Shown here: one piece after another, positions 27,005-36,122 of the stretch
Layout: each line of letters starts with the position of its first letter
How positions within the stretch are numbered: position 1 is the stretch's first letter
NCBI RefSeq assembly: GCF_902488535.1
Contig: NZ_CABTWO010000011.1
Coordinates: 13,262-77,261 of the forward strand
Direction of reading: 5' to 3'
Source of the DNA: an uncultured Mobiluncus sp.
GTDB lineage: Bacteria; Actinomycetota; Actinomycetes; Actinomycetales; Actinomycetaceae
Length of the DNA: 64,000 nucleotides
Notes under the pieces: model-generated
What the model saw: the letters and a program-made list of their open reading frames with translations, nothing else
Told to the model about the DNA's origin: nothing
The model's database searches: none
Made by a program: the position numbers and the translations under genes

Positions 27005-27832
27005 ATGGTTTTGAAAAAAATTGTCAGCTTGGCGGCAGGTCTCGCCGTGGCTTTTTCTTTGACTGCTTGCGGCGGAGCCTCTTCGCAAAACGCCGGTGCC
27101 GCAGGGGACAACTCCACGAAAAGTACCGGCGACAAGTTCGTGGTCGGCTTTGACGCGAACTTCCCGCCTTACGGTTACAAGGATGAAAAGACTGGGGAAT
27201 ACACAGGTTTCGACTTGGATTTGGCCGCTGAGGTGGCGAAGCGCAACAAATGGACCCTGGAAAAGAAACCCATCGACTGGGACTCCAAAGATATGCAGCT
27301 CGATTCGGGGTCTGTGGATTGCTTGTGGAACGGTTTCACCATGAACGGCCGCGAGGACAAGTACACCTGGTCAAAACCTTATGTAGATAACTCCATTGTT
27401 TTTGTGACCCGCAGCGCCGACAACCTGAAAGACGCCGCGGCTCTGGCGGGCAAAACCGTCATAGTGCAGGCTGATTCTTCCGGCTTGGCAGCCCTAGAGG
27501 ACGAAGCCAACAAGGATTTGCTTGCTTCATTCAAAACCCTCAGCAAAGTTCCCGACTACAACAATGCGTTCATGAGTTTGGAAGCGGGGGCTGCCGACGC
27601 GGTTGCCGTGGACATCGGTGTCGCCAACTACCAGCTGGAGACGCGCAAAAAGGGACTGTTCACCATCATGGAAAAGCCGGTGCAGACCGAACAGTACGGC
27701 GTGGGCTTCAAACTCGGCAACGAAGCTCTGCGTGACCAGGTGCAAGCCACCCTGGACGAGATGGTTGCGGACGGCAAATTCATGGAACTCGCCAAGAAAT
27801 ACGGCTTGGAAAACGCCGTCATCACCAAGTAA
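27005..27832 (+). CDS. Amino-acid ABC transporter substrate-binding lipoprotein
   Basis: A 275-residue extracytoplasmic binding protein for a polar amino acid. The lipobox LTAC puts the lipidated cysteine at C22. The mature protein is a SBP family 3 domain: VVGFDANFPPYGY, YTGFDLDLAAEVAK, VDCLWNGFTMNGRED and AALAGKTVIVQADSSG. The ligand (glutamine, cystine or another) cannot be told. It is the first gene of a three-gene uptake operon. Confidence 0.93.
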   Translation: MVLKKIVSLAAGLAVAFSLTACGGASSQNAGAAGDNSTKSTGDKFVVGFDANFPPYGYKDEKTGEYTGFDLDLAAEVAKRNKWTLEKKPIDWDSKDMQLDSGSVDCLWNGFTMNGREDKYTWSKPYVDNSIVFVTRSADNLKDAAALAGKTVIVQADSSGLAALEDEANKDLLASFKTLSKVPDYNNAFMSLEAGAADAVAVDIGVANYQLETRKKGLFTIMEKPVQTEQYGVGFKLGNEALRDQVQATLDEMVADGKFMELAKKYGLENAVITK

Positions 27833-27846
27833 ACGTAGCCAAAGTT

Positions 27847-27900
27847 GAGTTTTCGGTGTTGCTTTCAGCGCGGGACAGCACTAAGCGGCACCGAAAACTC
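27847..27900 (+). other. Hairpin between the binding-protein and permease genes
   Basis: GAGTTTTCGGTG (27847-27858) is perfectly complementary to CACCGAAAACTC (27889-27900). Such structures between binding-protein and permease genes typically protect the upstream mRNA or attenuate downstream transcription, giving excess binding protein. Confidence 0.6.
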
Positions 27901-27919
27901 CTCAGTTTAAGAATGCAAC

Positions 27920-28573
27920 ATGAACGAGTGGACTTTCCTTCCTGAACTGGCCCTGGGCTTTGGCCGCACCGTGATTTTGTTCGCACTGACGCTGGTCATT
28001 TCCCTCCCCCTGGGACTACTGGTGTACGCCGGGCGGGTGGCTCCGTTTAAACCCCTGAACTGGGTAGTCCAGTTCTATATCTCGATTATGCGCGGGACTC
28101 CCCTGATGCTGCAGCTCATGGTCGTGTATTTTGGGCCGTATTACCTGTTCAAAGTGCCTATCAGTGCCTCTTACAATTTCTGGGCTGCCATCATTGCTTT
28201 TTCTATCAACTACGCCGCCTATTTCGCCGAAATCTATCGCGGCGGTTTCCAAGCTATCCCCCAGGGACAAACTGAAGCGGCGTTTGTTCTGGGCTATTCC
28301 CAGCAGCGCACTTTCTATACCATCAAGCTGCCCCAGATGTTTCGCACGGTGCTGCCTTCCATCACTAACGAAGTCATCACCCTAGTCAAGGACACGTCCC
28401 TAGCCCAGGTTATTTCTTTCCTGGAAATGTTTTCCATCGCCAGGGAATACGCCTCCACCACCGCTTCGATGGCGCCTTTCGTCGCTGCCGGCATTTTCTA
28501 TTACGTCTTTAACATGGTGGTGGCCATGACCATGAACAAGTTGGAAAAACGCGTCAGCAAATACCAAATCTGA
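27920..28573 (+). CDS. Amino-acid ABC transporter permease
   Basis: A 217-residue HisM/GlnP-type permease with about five membrane helices. The EAA loop that docks to the ATPase is present: YRGGFQAIPQGQTEAAFVLGYS, then LPQMFRTVLPSITNEVITLVKDTSL. It makes a homodimer in such systems. It lies 88 bases after the binding protein, separated by a hairpin. Confidence 0.94.
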   Translation: MNEWTFLPELALGFGRTVILFALTLVISLPLGLLVYAGRVAPFKPLNWVVQFYISIMRGTPLMLQLMVVYFGPYYLFKVPISASYNFWAAIIAFSINYAAYFAEIYRGGFQAIPQGQTEAAFVLGYSQQRTFYTIKLPQMFRTVLPSITNEVITLVKDTSLAQVISFLEMFSIAREYASTTASMAPFVAAGIFYYVFNMVVAMTMNKLEKRVSKYQI

Positions 28574-28598
28574 GATGTCACCAGCAAAGTAGGGAATC

Positions 28599-29366
28599 AT
28601 GAGCACCGCACTATTCATCAAAGATATGTACAAGAGTTTCGGCGACCTAGCCGTCCTGAAAGGGGTCTGCGTACAGGTCGAGCAGGGCGAGGTCCTGGCG
28701 ATTCTGGGCCCTTCCGGTTCGGGAAAGTCCACCTTGCTGCGCTGTGCCACTTTCCTGGACCGCATGGATTCCGGGAGCATCGAATACTTCGGGGAAACCG
28801 CCCTATCCATGAAAAATGGTGAAAAAACCTCGAGCGGCGACGAAAAACGATTTCGGCACGACTACGGACTGGTGTTCCAGAACTTCAACCTGTTCCCCCA
28901 CTGGAACGTCATGCGCAACCTCACCGATGCCCCGATTAAAGTGCAACATCGTCACCCGACCGAAGTCCGCGCCGAAGCCCAACAGCTCCTGGAACGCATG
29001 AACCTAGCAGACAAAGGCAATGCCTACCCTTCCGAGCTGAGCGGGGGGCAAAAGCAGCGGGTAGCCATCGCCCGGGCACTCGCGTTGAAACCGCGGATGC
29101 TGTATTTTGACGAGCCGACTTCCGCGCTGGACCCCGAGCTGACCGGCGAAATCCTGGCCATTATCCGCTCTCTGGCCGACGAACGCATGACGATGGTTAT
29201 CGTCACTCACGAGATGGAGTTCGCCGCCCAAGTCGCGGATCGTGCCGTTTTCATGGACGGCGGCACCGTACTGGAAGAAGGCCCCGCGGAACAGCTCATT
29301 CACCACCCCACTCAGGAACGCACTCGCCAGTTCCTGCACAAGCTGCAGGGCGAACAGCCCCGCTAA
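28599..29366 (+). CDS. Amino-acid ABC transporter ATP-binding protein
   Basis: A 255-residue GlnQ-type ATPase. Walker A GPSGSGKST is at 37-45; the Q-loop VFQNFNLFPH, signature LSGGQKQR and Walker B MLYFDEPTSALD are all intact. An insertion of about ten residues (SMKNGEKTSSGDEKR) precedes the Q-loop. It completes the importer with the two upstream genes. Confidence 0.95.
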   Translation: MSTALFIKDMYKSFGDLAVLKGVCVQVEQGEVLAILGPSGSGKSTLLRCATFLDRMDSGSIEYFGETALSMKNGEKTSSGDEKRFRHDYGLVFQNFNLFPHWNVMRNLTDAPIKVQHRHPTEVRAEAQQLLERMNLADKGNAYPSELSGGQKQRVAIARALALKPRMLYFDEPTSALDPELTGEILAIIRSLADERMTMVIVTHEMEFAAQVADRAVFMDGGTVLEEGPAEQLIHHPTQERTRQFLHKLQGEQPR

Positions 29367-29367
29367 C

Positions 29368-29390
29368 GCCGCTTTTGGGAGGGCAGCGGC
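29368..29390. terminator. Small hairpin between convergent genes
   Basis: GCCGC and GCGGC form a short stem in the 28 bases between the ABC operon and the converging repeat-protein gene. It is weak, and listed because nothing else could terminate either transcript there. Confidence 0.3.
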
Positions 29391-29394
29391 AAAG

Positions 29395-30819
29395 CTAGGC
29401 AGATTGCGTTTCCGGGTTGGATTCGGCGGTCGATGATTCCGCGGCACTGGCGGAGTCGTGAGACATCTGCATCCGCGCTAGTGAAGTCAGCATCCGAATC
29501 TCGGGACCGAGACGCCGCACGGAAGGGAAGTTCGTCTGTTCCAACCCTCCCAGCAGCAACAAAGCATCAAACCCTTGGTCGCATTCCAACAGTGCCCGCG
29601 CCCGCAGCAGCCGAGCCATAAACCGCGCGTCCCCCTCATTGCCTTGCAACAACAGACCGTCAGGGAGGGGATGCGAATCCAGCAGACCCAAAGACGACGA
29701 CACCTCAACATTGCCGTTGCGCTCGTCATAGCGAGCCGCCAGGGTCGCGGCTGCCTGCCCCAGCAAATCGCGAGCCTGCGCCACACTCGGGTGTACCAGA
29801 GCCGGAATCTCGTGGAAACGTGAGGCCGGAGCCAGAGATACTTTCAAGGAATAATTCCCGTATCCCGCCCAGTCCAAAGCCTCCAGCGACCCGACGATAG
29901 CCCGCAGACCGACCAACAAATCCCATGGGTCGTGAGCCTGGCGAATGAGACCCAGGTGCCGTTCCAGCAACAGGAGCAGGCGTGGCCACATTCCCGCCAC
30001 CGCCAAGAAACGGAAGTGCTCACAAATCTCAGACAGTCGGGATTCCTCACGATCATATTCATAAGCCACCAAGTGTGCTTCCCAGGCAACCTGCCAAGCA
30101 TCGGTAGTGACCAGCCCGGGTAGCATCACCCGCAGCAGCCGCGCCTTTTGCGGGCCGGGAACCTCGTGAGTCAGCATCCGCCACGACACCTGCAACGCCT
30201 GTTCCGGGTGGCGATCCCAGGCCAGTTCCACCTGAGAAATATCGACCGCGCGTCCCAGCGCCGGATGATCCGCGGGAGTAATTCGGTCGATGGCACGATC
30301 CAAGAAGTATCGGTCACTAGCGGGGTTTCCCAAGGCTTCGCGCATCCGGTAGCGCAGGTAGTCTCCGGCGGCCGGCGAGGGTCCGAGGCTGACTTGTAGA
30401 GCTTGCAGACCGGCCAATAAATGATTCAGCAGCGACAGGGGAACGTCGGGGTGGGTACAGGCGCTTTCGATGACCTCGGGATAGTACCGGGAGAGCTGCT
30501 CCAGCTGACGGGAGTCGTAGAGTTCCGGGCGATGCAGCAAGCGCGTCAAAGTGGAGGAAAATGCTTCCAGCGCCTTGCCGGGGTTGCGTCCTTCCAGATA
30601 GCAGCCAATTAGCTCCAGTTCGGCCCCGGCCAACAAGTCGTCGTAACCCGCGTCACGAGCCGCACTGACCACGTCCAAGGTCGCTTTCGTGCGCGGTAGC
30701 CCCGGGGGAATCGAAGCCGCATTCATTAACTGCGTGGCCAACACCGCCGCGCTGTAGGGGGCGGAATCATCCGGCGCGGAGTCGAAAGAGTAAGCATCAT
30801 CTGAAAACGTTATGCTCAA
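29395..30819 (-). CDS. Large helical-repeat protein A, unknown function
   Basis: A 474-residue, soluble, almost all-helical protein; pairs of amphipathic helices suggest degenerate TPR-like repeats, without a clear consensus. No signal peptide or membrane helix. The start is TTG 30819, with GGGGGAG upstream and no in-frame ATG nearby. It shares HDPWDLLVGLR (about residue 295) and AQARDLLGQAAATLAARYDERNGN with the divergent neighbour, so the two are paralogues. The C-terminal 20 residues are Ser/Glu-rich and disordered. Divergent placement over about 100 bases suggests joint regulation. Function unknown. Confidence 0.85.
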   Translation of the reverse strand: MSITFSDDAYSFDSAPDDSAPYSAAVLATQLMNAASIPPGLPRTKATLDVVSAARDAGYDDLLAGAELELIGCYLEGRNPGKALEAFSSTLTRLLHRPELYDSRQLEQLSRYYPEVIESACTHPDVPLSLLNHLLAGLQALQVSLGPSPAAGDYLRYRMREALGNPASDRYFLDRAIDRITPADHPALGRAVDISQVELAWDRHPEQALQVSWRMLTHEVPGPQKARLLRVMLPGLVTTDAWQVAWEAHLVAYEYDREESRLSEICEHFRFLAVAGMWPRLLLLLERHLGLIRQAHDPWDLLVGLRAIVGSLEALDWAGYGNYSLKVSLAPASRFHEIPALVHPSVAQARDLLGQAAATLAARYDERNGNVEVSSSLGLLDSHPLPDGLLLQGNEGDARFMARLLRARALLECDQGFDALLLLGGLEQTNFPSVRRLGPEIRMLTSLARMQMSHDSASAAESSTAESNPETQSA

Positions 30820-30920
30820 CAGGCTCCCCCTTACCTATCCCGGTTAAACTCACCATACCGGGGCTCACCGCCCGGGCACGTGTGACACACCGGGAAACCG
30901 GACTGGGGAAACTCGTGAAT

Positions 30921-32663
30921 ATGCAAGAATGGGTGCTGATGAGCATTTTTGAGTCCGACGGTTTCGTTCCGGGAGTGGATCCAGAGATTCTCGCCACGCA
31001 GATTGGCGATGATCTGGAAACTGCCCTGGGTGACCCCTTGGGTCCAGAGCGCCTGCACCGCCTGGAGGAACTGGCGTCTTTGGCTCACAAACACGGCCTA
31101 GACGAAACGGAAATCACCGTCCGCTTGGAACTCGTGTGGGATGCCCTCGAGTCCGGCGACACCGAATATGCTTTGGCCACTCTGTCGTGGGTGCTCCAGC
31201 AGGTCGCGCACGGTCAGATGGTTCCCACCAAGACTCAAAACCAGGTTATCGCCCAACAGCTGCTCCAAATCCCCACCCTGGCGGCCCGGCACCCCGGCGT
31301 GAGTGCGAAACTCATCGAACACCTGACCTTCTGGATGGAATATTTCACGGCGCAAGCGGGCATTTCCTTGCGTTCCCGCTGGATTACCCGCCACCAGGTG
31401 GAGCTGGGGCGAGGCCACCGCGAAGCCGCCCGCGAAGCCCTCGAAATCATTTCTGCCCTCGAGGAGATACCCCGCGAGGTTCGCGACGAGGCGGACTGTC
31501 CCCTGCATCATTACCGTTCCCGCATCGCCTGGGCCGTCAACTCCTCGGAGTTTGCCCAAGCGCTTTCTCTGTACCGAGACGCTTTGGAACGTAGCGCCGA
31601 GGCGGACTGGCAGTGCATTCAACCGGACGACCTCAACCCCCTCCTGATGCTGCCGCTGTCTTGGGCAGGAGAAGGTGACGCGGCGTGGCGCGCCCACGAA
31701 CGCTCTTACCGTCACCAAACCGAAACGTCGCAATACCTCGGAGACATTGCCTCCCACCTGCGTTTTTGCGCGGCCACTTGGAATATCCCCGAGGGCTTGG
31801 AGCTGCTGGAAACTCACGCGCAGTGGTTCTCTAACCCCGAGGACCCTTGGGATTTGCTGGTGGCGACCCGTTCGGCGGCAACTTTCCTGTCCCGAGCCGT
31901 GGGGGCTTTCATCGGGACGGGCATAAAAGTGCCGCACCTCGGCTTTGCAATCAACGGGTCGAATCGTTGGCTTCCGTTCGAGAGCCTCAGTCCGGCCGAT
32001 ACTTTGGCGCTGGCACAAGCCCGGCTCGAGTCGGTTGCCATGAAACTTGCTCTGGCTTTTGACTCCCGTAACGCTAACAACACCATGTCCACGCGGGTCA
32101 TCCAGAGCCTGCACGAAGCCCCGCTGTGTTCTTTCGCTTCGGTAAAAGACCTTTTGAGCGCCCGTTTCGGGGTGAAAAATCTGTTGGCCGAACAGGGTTT
32201 GAGCGAAACCAGTCCGGAATGGGTGCTGCCTGACCTAAACGACCCATCCTGGCTGCGACAACCCGTTCCCGAATTTCGACTGCTGGACGTTCAACAGGTT
32301 GCCGAGGTTGAGAAACAGTTGCGAACTTTCGAGGACTCGGTCGATTTCTCGGCGCTGCCGGCCGCGATTTCTGCCGATAAGGAACGCTTGGTACTGGGGG
32401 CTAACCGGGTGACGTTCCTGGCCGCGGCCGGAAAATGGAACGAAGTTATCGACACGGGCGAACTGTTGCTGGAAATCGGGGAGAGACTCGACGATCACCG
32501 CCAGTCGCTGCGTTTAGCGTGTTACCTGGTGCAAGCCTATTGGCAGTTAGACGATTTAAGCGCGGCACGCAACTGGCTGGTGCGAGCGGACGAGTTCGTG
32601 GATGCTACTATTTCGGGCAAACCTCGCGCGCTATTGGACGATTTGTCTCTGTTGGCGGGATAA
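30921..32663 (+). CDS. Large helical-repeat protein B, paralogue of A
   Basis: About 580 residues, helical and soluble. It shows the same landmarks as protein A: EDPWDLLVATR (about residue 315) and LAQARLESVAMKLALAFDSRNANN, plus a region WRAHERSYRHQTETSQYLGDI aligning to WEAHLVAYEYDREESRLSEI. It has an extra C-terminal TPR-like stretch (GELLLEIGERLDDHRQSLRLACYLVQAYWQ split over helices). The start is unsure: GTG 30915 has GGGGA at good spacing, ATG 30921 and ATG 30939 are alternatives; the last gives MSIFESDGF, similar to the start of A. Ten bases separate it from the next gene. Confidence 0.82.
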   Translation: MQEWVLMSIFESDGFVPGVDPEILATQIGDDLETALGDPLGPERLHRLEELASLAHKHGLDETEITVRLELVWDALESGDTEYALATLSWVLQQVAHGQMVPTKTQNQVIAQQLLQIPTLAARHPGVSAKLIEHLTFWMEYFTAQAGISLRSRWITRHQVELGRGHREAAREALEIISALEEIPREVRDEADCPLHHYRSRIAWAVNSSEFAQALSLYRDALERSAEADWQCIQPDDLNPLLMLPLSWAGEGDAAWRAHERSYRHQTETSQYLGDIASHLRFCAATWNIPEGLELLETHAQWFSNPEDPWDLLVATRSAATFLSRAVGAFIGTGIKVPHLGFAINGSNRWLPFESLSPADTLALAQARLESVAMKLALAFDSRNANNTMSTRVIQSLHEAPLCSFASVKDLLSARFGVKNLLAEQGLSETSPEWVLPDLNDPSWLRQPVPEFRLLDVQQVAEVEKQLRTFEDSVDFSALPAAISADKERLVLGANRVTFLAAAGKWNEVIDTGELLLEIGERLDDHRQSLRLACYLVQAYWQLDDLSAARNWLVRADEFVDATISGKPRALLDDLSLLAG

Positions 32664-32672
32664 ACTTTCCTC

Positions 32673-34220
32673 ATGCAGCGTTTCATTCTTCCTCCCGTTC
32701 CAGATACTCTGGATGAGCTGTGTGAAGCGTACACGGATGCCACCGGCTCTTATGCGTGGCGTCTCGCCGACCGAATGCTGCAAGCTTTTCCCAACGCTCC
32801 ATTGAGTGCGGTGGCTCCCCACCACGCTATTTCGTTCCTGCGGCTCCGGGCCACCATTTTGGACGCTTTGGGAGACGTCAGCGCCTGCCGCGCCATCTTT
32901 AAGTTCGCCGCCACCCAAGCCGCGGGGGCTGGCGATATTGTGTCTCAAGCGGCGGCACTCGCGCAGCTGCACGTGGACCGGTCTTTCCGTCTCGATGACG
33001 ACACCGAACACGGTTCGCCTTTCGTGGGGGCGATTCGTCAGGATTTGCGTGACATCGTGGATCTGCTGTTGGATAATCCCACCGCTATGGCGCAAAACCC
33101 GGATTTGACCACCGCTACCCTCGCCCACCTGGTTCACGGTTTCGCCCTCATCGGTGCCAACGCCGATGGGCGGGAAACTCTGGATCAAGCTCGGGTCATC
33201 TGTCCCGAAAAAGAATCTTTAAAGGCACGGTTGGATTTGGCTGACGCGGTGTTGTTGGCCTGCAGCGGGCAGATTGATGAGGCCTTGGAGTTCGGTGAGC
33301 TTATCTTAGGACGCGATTCCGAGGATCCCCTGGCTCTGCAAGTCGAGGTGCGCGAGTTCCTGGGGACCTGGTATCGAGCCATTGGCCGTCACGTGGACGC
33401 CGCCAACCACCTGCGGATTGTCACCGACCTGTGCCGCGACTATGACCTGCCCTATATGGCAGTGGTCGCGGCGATGGAACAGATTTCTTCCCTAGTGGAA
33501 CTGAACAAACCGGAAATCGTGGTTGACTTGGCTTCGTGGGCTCTGGACGTAGCCCACGATATCGGCATCAACAACGAGGTGGTGCGGACCTTGGACATTG
33601 TCTTGGTGCAAGGGTTGGCTGGTTTGGGGCGTCATATCCAGGCAGTCAACTGTGCCGAAATCGCCGGCACTCGAGCGCGGGAGCACGGGGATGTGGATAC
33701 CGCCATTGTGCTTTATGAGATGGGAGCGAAATCCGCCAGAATCAGCGGGGACCAAGCTCGCGCCGCGAACCTTTACGGTTTTTGCGCCGAGCTGACCGGC
33801 GGCGAAATATCGTTGCAAGCCCGTTTCCTCCGTAAAGAGTCCGCAGCCATTTTGGCCACCGTCGGACTGAAACCTCCCCGCGAAAAGCTCCCCGAGGAAC
33901 CTTGTGCAGTCCCCCCCGCGACAGACACCCCCGCCGCGAAACTGGAAGCTGAAACCCTGAAACACTTAGAGATGGCTCCGGATGCCAATTCCATCGAAGT
34001 GCGTACCGCGCTATCCTTAGCGAAAGACCTGATGGATGAGGCCCTCTCGCTGCTGATGTCCACCCCGGAGGGGGAACGTAGCCTCGCCGCCCCGGAACTC
34101 GCCAAGTGGAATGAGCTGCGCACTTGGATGGCCGGAGTCGAGGATGGCACCCAGCCGTCGGTCATGTCTGACGAAAGCACGCAGCTGTCGTCAGATTTGC
34201 CTCAGGAGGACGATGCGTAA
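32673..34220 (+). CDS. Helical-repeat protein C, unknown function
   Basis: A 515-residue protein with recognisable TPR-like helix pairs in the middle (ACSGQIDEALEFGELILG, GLAGLGRHIQAVNCAEIAG). It shares with protein D the block LYGFCAELTGGEISLQARFLRK (here split: LYG...LQARFLRK) and a following helical segment. A Pro-rich linker sits around 410-430. It ends ATAA-overlapping with D. No membrane or catalytic motif is seen. Its place in a tandem of paralogues suggests assembly with B and D. Confidence 0.83.
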   Translation: MQRFILPPVPDTLDELCEAYTDATGSYAWRLADRMLQAFPNAPLSAVAPHHAISFLRLRATILDALGDVSACRAIFKFAATQAAGAGDIVSQAAALAQLHVDRSFRLDDDTEHGSPFVGAIRQDLRDIVDLLLDNPTAMAQNPDLTTATLAHLVHGFALIGANADGRETLDQARVICPEKESLKARLDLADAVLLACSGQIDEALEFGELILGRDSEDPLALQVEVREFLGTWYRAIGRHVDAANHLRIVTDLCRDYDLPYMAVVAAMEQISSLVELNKPEIVVDLASWALDVAHDIGINNEVVRTLDIVLVQGLAGLGRHIQAVNCAEIAGTRAREHGDVDTAIVLYEMGAKSARISGDQARAANLYGFCAELTGGEISLQARFLRKESAAILATVGLKPPREKLPEEPCAVPPATDTPAAKLEAETLKHLEMAPDANSIEVRTALSLAKDLMDEALSLLMSTPEGERSLAAPELAKWNELRTWMAGVEDGTQPSVMSDESTQLSSDLPQEDDA

Positions 34221-35521
34221 TGGTCAATCGGATGGATTCCACACTGCTGCTGCCGGATTTGGCCAGCCAGTACGCCACCGCGTCCCATTCCGTCAGTTTG
34301 CGCCTACTCGCCTACGCTCTGCAGTCTTTCCCCTTAGCCGAACCTTTCGCCCCCAGCCCCAATCGCAGCGAGACAGAAAATCTGAATATTTTGCGTCTTT
34401 GGGCAGACATGCTGGTGGCCCGCGGTGAAAACGGCGCGGCGGCCTCCACCTGGAAGCAAGTCGCGGTGTGGTGCCACCACCTAGACGACTTGCAGGGCGC
34501 CACCTATGCTCTGGTACAAGCCCATGCCCTGCTGTTGCCTCAGATTCCCCCGGTGGAAGCTTCCGAGACCGCGGCGCAGCTGATTAAATTCCTCACCAGG
34601 GTCCCCGATTCGTTGGAAAAATCCGAATCGATGATTGTTTTGGCAGCCAGCCTGCTGGAACTAGGGGATTTACGAGCTGCCCAAATCCTTCGTGGCGAAG
34701 CGGCCAGCAGCACCGCTCGAATTCGCCTGGATTCCGCGCTGTTACAAGCAAAAATCTTTCTGGCTCAGGGACACGAGGAACAGGCGCAATTTTTCCTTGA
34801 CGATTTGGAAAGCAACCTGGGGATATTTTCCGATGTGCAAGGTGCGCGCATGACCATCGGAATGTTTCGCCTGAACCTAGATCAGGACAGCGGAAACCTC
34901 GCCGCGGCCCTGGAGCGGGCGAAAAAGCTATACCAGCAGGCCAAATCGGAGGGTCTGTTGCTCCAACGAGCCCTGCTGAGCGCCACTCGCACCGAGCTCA
35001 GCGCCGAAATGCACCTGGACCAGGACGTCATCGCCTACGGCATCGAAACCCTCCAACTCTTTGACCAGCTGAATCTGGGAGAGACCCGCCGTATCGGCAT
35101 CAAAGCGATACTGGCACGTTCGCTGGCGCGGATGGGACGCGCCAAGAAAGGCATTGAATACGCCGAGGAAGTGGCGGCTTGGGCACAAAGCCACGATCAA
35201 CTGGAACTGGAGCAAGAATTTACGGTCATCGCCGCGGACTTGGCAGCGCGCGACCTCCAGGGTATCCGCGCCGCCGGGCTCTATGGCTGCGCCGCGGATT
35301 TATACAGCGAACAACCTCTCTTGCGGGCTCGCTACCTGCGAAAATGCGCTGTTCAACTGGTTTATTCCGCCGGGTCGGATCGGGAAACCACTATCCGCTG
35401 GGCGCTTTCGCTGCTGCGCGAAGCCGGGGATTTGCTCCACGGCATGGAACGCAACGGCGAAGTCGCCGCGGAACTCTCCGCTTGGGAATTCGACCGCCTG
35501 TGGATACGCACCCGGAAATAG
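34220..35521 (+). CDS. Helical-repeat protein D, paralogue of C
   Basis: A 433-residue TPR-like protein. Its ATG overlaps the TAA of gene C by one base (TAATG) with AGGAGG ten bases upstream, a typical coupled start. Landmarks LYGCAADLYS and LLRARYLRKCAVQL match LYGFCAEL and LQARFLRK of C, followed in both by a helical end with a Trp (SAWEFDRLWI; LAKWNELRTWM). Helical repeats such as RSLARMGRAKKGIEYAEEVA resemble TPR units used for protein binding. Function unknown. Confidence 0.83.
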   Translation: MVNRMDSTLLLPDLASQYATASHSVSLRLLAYALQSFPLAEPFAPSPNRSETENLNILRLWADMLVARGENGAAASTWKQVAVWCHHLDDLQGATYALVQAHALLLPQIPPVEASETAAQLIKFLTRVPDSLEKSESMIVLAASLLELGDLRAAQILRGEAASSTARIRLDSALLQAKIFLAQGHEEQAQFFLDDLESNLGIFSDVQGARMTIGMFRLNLDQDSGNLAAALERAKKLYQQAKSEGLLLQRALLSATRTELSAEMHLDQDVIAYGIETLQLFDQLNLGETRRIGIKAILARSLARMGRAKKGIEYAEEVAAWAQSHDQLELEQEFTVIAADLAARDLQGIRAAGLYGCAADLYSEQPLLRARYLRKCAVQLVYSAGSDRETTIRWALSLLREAGDLLHGMERNGEVAAELSAWEFDRLWIRTRK

Positions 35522-35650
35522 CCCCCCGCCCTGCAAGCCAATGACAGGCGCGGTTTGTGTCCCCGGAAAGACGGCCGCACCCCTGGTTTTAATATGAACC
35601 GTAAGATAAAATATTACTAAGTTGTCGGTGTTTTGGAAGGCGGTGCAACG

Positions 35651-36061
35651 ATGAAAGCAAATTTGGTTATTCAACGAATTGTTGCCATATTTCTCAGTCT
35701 CGCAGTCGTAGCTCACTCCGGGTTCGCGCTATGGCAGATGTACCTGAGCGGCAAAACATTTTACCCCTCTGAACACACCACTATTTACTATCCGTCGGTG
35801 CCCCTTCCCTCTCAGCTGGCCGTGATAGTCCTGGCGCTGGCTTCGTTTGGTTTCGTCGCGGTTTCCATTAAGCACAGTTTTTCTGTAGGGTGGCTCCTCC
35901 CGGCGCTGATCCTTTCCACGCTTTGCATTGTGGCGACCGGAACCGTGGGGCTGATTATGGCAACGCTGACCCTCGTCACCGCCGCGGCCTACAGCTTGGC
36001 ACGGTTCGCGCCCAAACTGGCTCGTGGCAAAACCCCGAGTCTGAGTCAGCTTAATTCCTAG
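35651..36061 (+). CDS. Small integral membrane protein
   Basis: A 136-residue protein with four predicted membrane helices (about 8-28, 55-77, 82-105 and 108-125), a short extracytoplasmic loop (MYLSGKTFYPSEHTT) and a basic C-terminus. ATG 35651 has GGAAGGCGG upstream; a longer frame from 35633 is less likely. No family is recognised. It lies convergent with pspA, so a link to membrane stress would be guesswork. Confidence 0.75.
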   Translation: MKANLVIQRIVAIFLSLAVVAHSGFALWQMYLSGKTFYPSEHTTIYYPSVPLPSQLAVIVLALASFGFVAVSIKHSFSVGWLLPALILSTLCIVATGTVGLIMATLTLVTAAAYSLARFAPKLARGKTPSLSQLNS

Positions 36062-36077
36062 GATATAAAAACAGCGC

Positions 36078-36105
36078 GGGGCCGGTTGGTAACCCAACCA
36101 GCCCC
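36078..36105 (-). terminator. Terminator between pspA and the small membrane protein
   Basis: GGGGCCGGTTGG and CCAACCAGCCCC form a 12-base stem with one mismatch. On the minus strand a run of five T follows after six bases, fitting termination of pspA; it may also stop the converging transcript. Confidence 0.55.
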
Positions 36106-36122
36106 ACAACTTTGTCAGCTCC

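Noticed and set aside
30147..30399. Open frames antisense to repeat protein A
   Set aside because: Shadow frames of a GC-rich gene; the minus-strand frame is longer and has a paralogue next door.
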